A stretch of 64,000 nt of DNA. It comes from Eudromia elegans. Its lineage: Eukaryota; Chordata; Aves; Tinamiformes; Tinamidae. The notes under the pieces are model-generated. The model was given only the letters and a program-made list of their open reading frames with translations, did no database searches and was not told the DNA's origin. Made by a program: the position numbers and the translations under genes. Shown one piece after another: positions 62,287 to 64,000 of this stretch. Each line of letters opens with the position of its first letter. Position 1 is the stretch's first letter. The stretch covers positions 1,054,001 to 1,118,000 of the forward strand of contig PTEX01000004.1 of the NCBI GenBank assembly GCA_003342815.1. The letters run 5' to 3'.

Positions 62287-64000
62287 CGCATTTGTTGAAA
62301 GAAACATTAACATTGCAGAAGACTGAATTAAGGCACTAAACAAAGAAAGTGACACAACTGGAAGTGGAAAACCAATCCATGCGCTGGGTGTCGTCTGTTG
62401 TAAAAGACCATTGAGAAATTAACTGGATCTAAAACAAGAAACGAACCTTGGGAGCTCAGATTTTGTCAGTGTGCAGAAACAGACCAGATCAGGTTAGGTC
62501 TCTTCAAAAGTGTAATGAAGGGATGAAATGAGTGTTAAAAGAAATGCAGAAGAAGCAAAAATTGTTCCCGATCTTGGAAACAATCTCAGAGTTTCTTAAT
62601 TCTAGAACTGAGATACGATAGTAATGAAAAACAGAGACAGCAAGAAGAAATGATGGCTAACAGCACTAGATAACAGATATGGGATATCACAAGATACAGA
62701 ATAATAAAAAACCCTCACACTTTTCAATGAAAATTAATACTAAAAATATTGAAAATTAAACGCTTACCTGTGACCATATAGTAGACTCCTTTCAGGTAGC
62801 ATGAGCTGCAGTGATTGCTGTGGTCTTGCTAGCAGGATCTTGAACATACACCATTTCATGAAATCCCAAAAAGTAAAGCTCTGTTCACCTTTAAAACCAT
62901 GCTCCAGGTTTCTTACATTGTTAGCAATGGTGACTGCTTAACCTAAAACTCTTCAGCTGATTAGGAAACACATTCCTCAAGTTTGTTTTCATCTCAAAAC
63001 ATAGACCCTGACTGGCCTATCTTTGGTATGACCCAGGGTCATCTCTCTGGATATGTCTCTACTCACATATAAAAGCCAGGGTGGTGTGCAAGAATGCTTG
63101 GCCTGATATTTTGTTTGCTCTTGCCTAACCAAATTTTATTCATGCCAGGCTATACAATTGCTCTATTAATAAGCTCCCAGCAGGTTTCCTTCTAAAAAGC
63201 CAGACAGATGACCTGAGCTACTGCAACAGGCAGGGTGTTTGAAGGACAAGGAGTGAGCTTGTTCATTTTAAGCGAAGTATCATAGAGTACATAGCGGGGA
63301 AAAAAAAGGAAAATCCGAAGTGTTTTTAAATAAATAAAATCAGGCCTTTAGAGGACAAATATATTTAAAAATTCAAAAGCCTCAACTGTTAAAAATGCAT
63401 GGAAGCAAAATGATTTAAGATGTTTTGATGCTTCTAGGGAAACTAACAAAATACTGCATTCAGACTGACTTCCCACTGCTCTCCTTTTGGCATTCTCTTT
63501 TCTTTCATTTTTGTTTTTGTGGTTTTTTTTTTTTTTTCCTTTAATAATTCCCCTAATTACTATTAGATTTTGATTTGCATGAAAACAAGATCTTTGCTCC
63601 TTGCTCACAGAGCTCATTTCCCACCTGAAGACAGTCTTTTACGGATGAGGTTTTAATAGCAAGCTGTCATGACAAGCTGAAGATGCTCACAACAACATCA
63701 GGTCATACTAGAGGAGCCAATATGTATGACACACATCCACAAAAACTGGTGCAAGTGTCCAGATAGCGTTAAAAGTGGTTAAGCAGTAAGAGCACGTGAA
63801 CTCTTAGGACACAAAAGATCCTATTTTTATGCAAATGCCCTCTGTGCTGTTGAGTAAAAACTGCCAATCTCAGCACAGATTCAAGGCAGTTTTTCCTATT
63901 GCTCACTTCATCTTGAAACACCATGTTCAAACTCAAAAGATCAAAAGGAATTCAACACGAGATGTCAAACTTTGAGTACTACAGGATTAATCCCACATAG

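Larger units (their letters stand above)
7060..64000 (-). other. NRXN3: Very long NRXN3 intron upstream of the 120-base exon (at least 57 kb)
   Basis: From the acceptor at 7060 to the end of the window I recognise no neurexin exon. I looked on the minus strand for the expected preceding exon (LNS4 start, residues like DTLRLELD and MVNL) and for the SS3 micro-exon (DCIR-type peptide) and saw neither, though a 27-base exon is easy to miss by eye. Very long introns at this point suit neurexin genes, which are among the largest in vertebrates. The intron holds the transposon relics, simple repeats and regulatory candidates listed separately. Confidence 0.8.
48772..64000. other. Intronic stretch with several small symmetric elements, no recognised gene
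   Basis: AT-rich intron with no recognised exon. It contains A-rich tracts (50387-50403, 58265-58298), AAAC repeats (60202-60224, 62175-62203), a T run (63522-63537) and the short repeats described separately at 57157, 60310, 60995 and 62257. Frames of 108-149 codons at 54312, 57719 and 59753 lack family motifs. Confidence 0.55.

Noticed and set aside
1-64000. CRISPR arrays, operons, prophages, tRNA or rRNA genes
   Set aside because: None seen. The window is vertebrate intronic DNA without repeat-spacer structure or recognisable structural RNA.

Overview
The window is a stretch of vertebrate nuclear DNA, almost certainly from a bird. It has AT-rich non-coding sequence with many poly-A/T runs, no compact gene layout, and several fragments of CR1, the dominant avian LINE. 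Two short exons on the minus strand spell consecutive parts of an alpha-neurexin. The residues fit neurexin-3 (NRXN3) better than NRXN1, for example the run [19 protein letters not shown] and the segment [14 protein letters not shown] compared them from memory, without a search. The species is not decided by the sequence; a galliform such as chicken would be consistent.

Layout. Positions 1-820 are the start of the intron after the 382-base exon (821-1202, minus strand). Positions 1203-6939 are a 5.7 kb intron. Positions 6940-7059 are a 120-base exon. Everything from 7060 to 64000 appears to be one very long upstream intron, at least 57 kb, in which I recognise no further exon. Joined, the two exons encode the second part of the fourth LNS (laminin G/neurexin/SHBG) domain, the LNS4-LNS5 linker and the first strands of LNS5. 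These belong to the extracellular part of a presynaptic adhesion receptor.

The long intron holds transposon remains. These are a pre-reverse-transcriptase CR1 piece (16664-16885), a possible solo LTR (19688-20223), a CR1 tail fragment at the edge of a 747-base assembly gap (gap 33141-33887, fragment 33888-34022), and a CR1 3' end (35945-36121). Three older relics follow: a CORE-SINE/MIR-like piece near 40.8 kb, an antisense CR1 near 44.2 kb and a CR1-type 3' terminus near 48.7 kb. There are also simple repeats.

The most notable unexplained feature is a short, very CpG-dense island deep in the intron (29836-30090), which looks like a promoter. Smaller candidates are a pair of SRF-type CArG boxes (45269-45289), a perfect 13-base-arm hairpin (38660-38689), a homeodomain-type tandem element (60995-61031) and an RBFOX-type TGCATG just upstream of the 382-base exon. 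I found no CRISPR array, tRNA, rRNA or complete gene. Nothing here is convincingly a new biological system; the regulatory candidates are the things to test.
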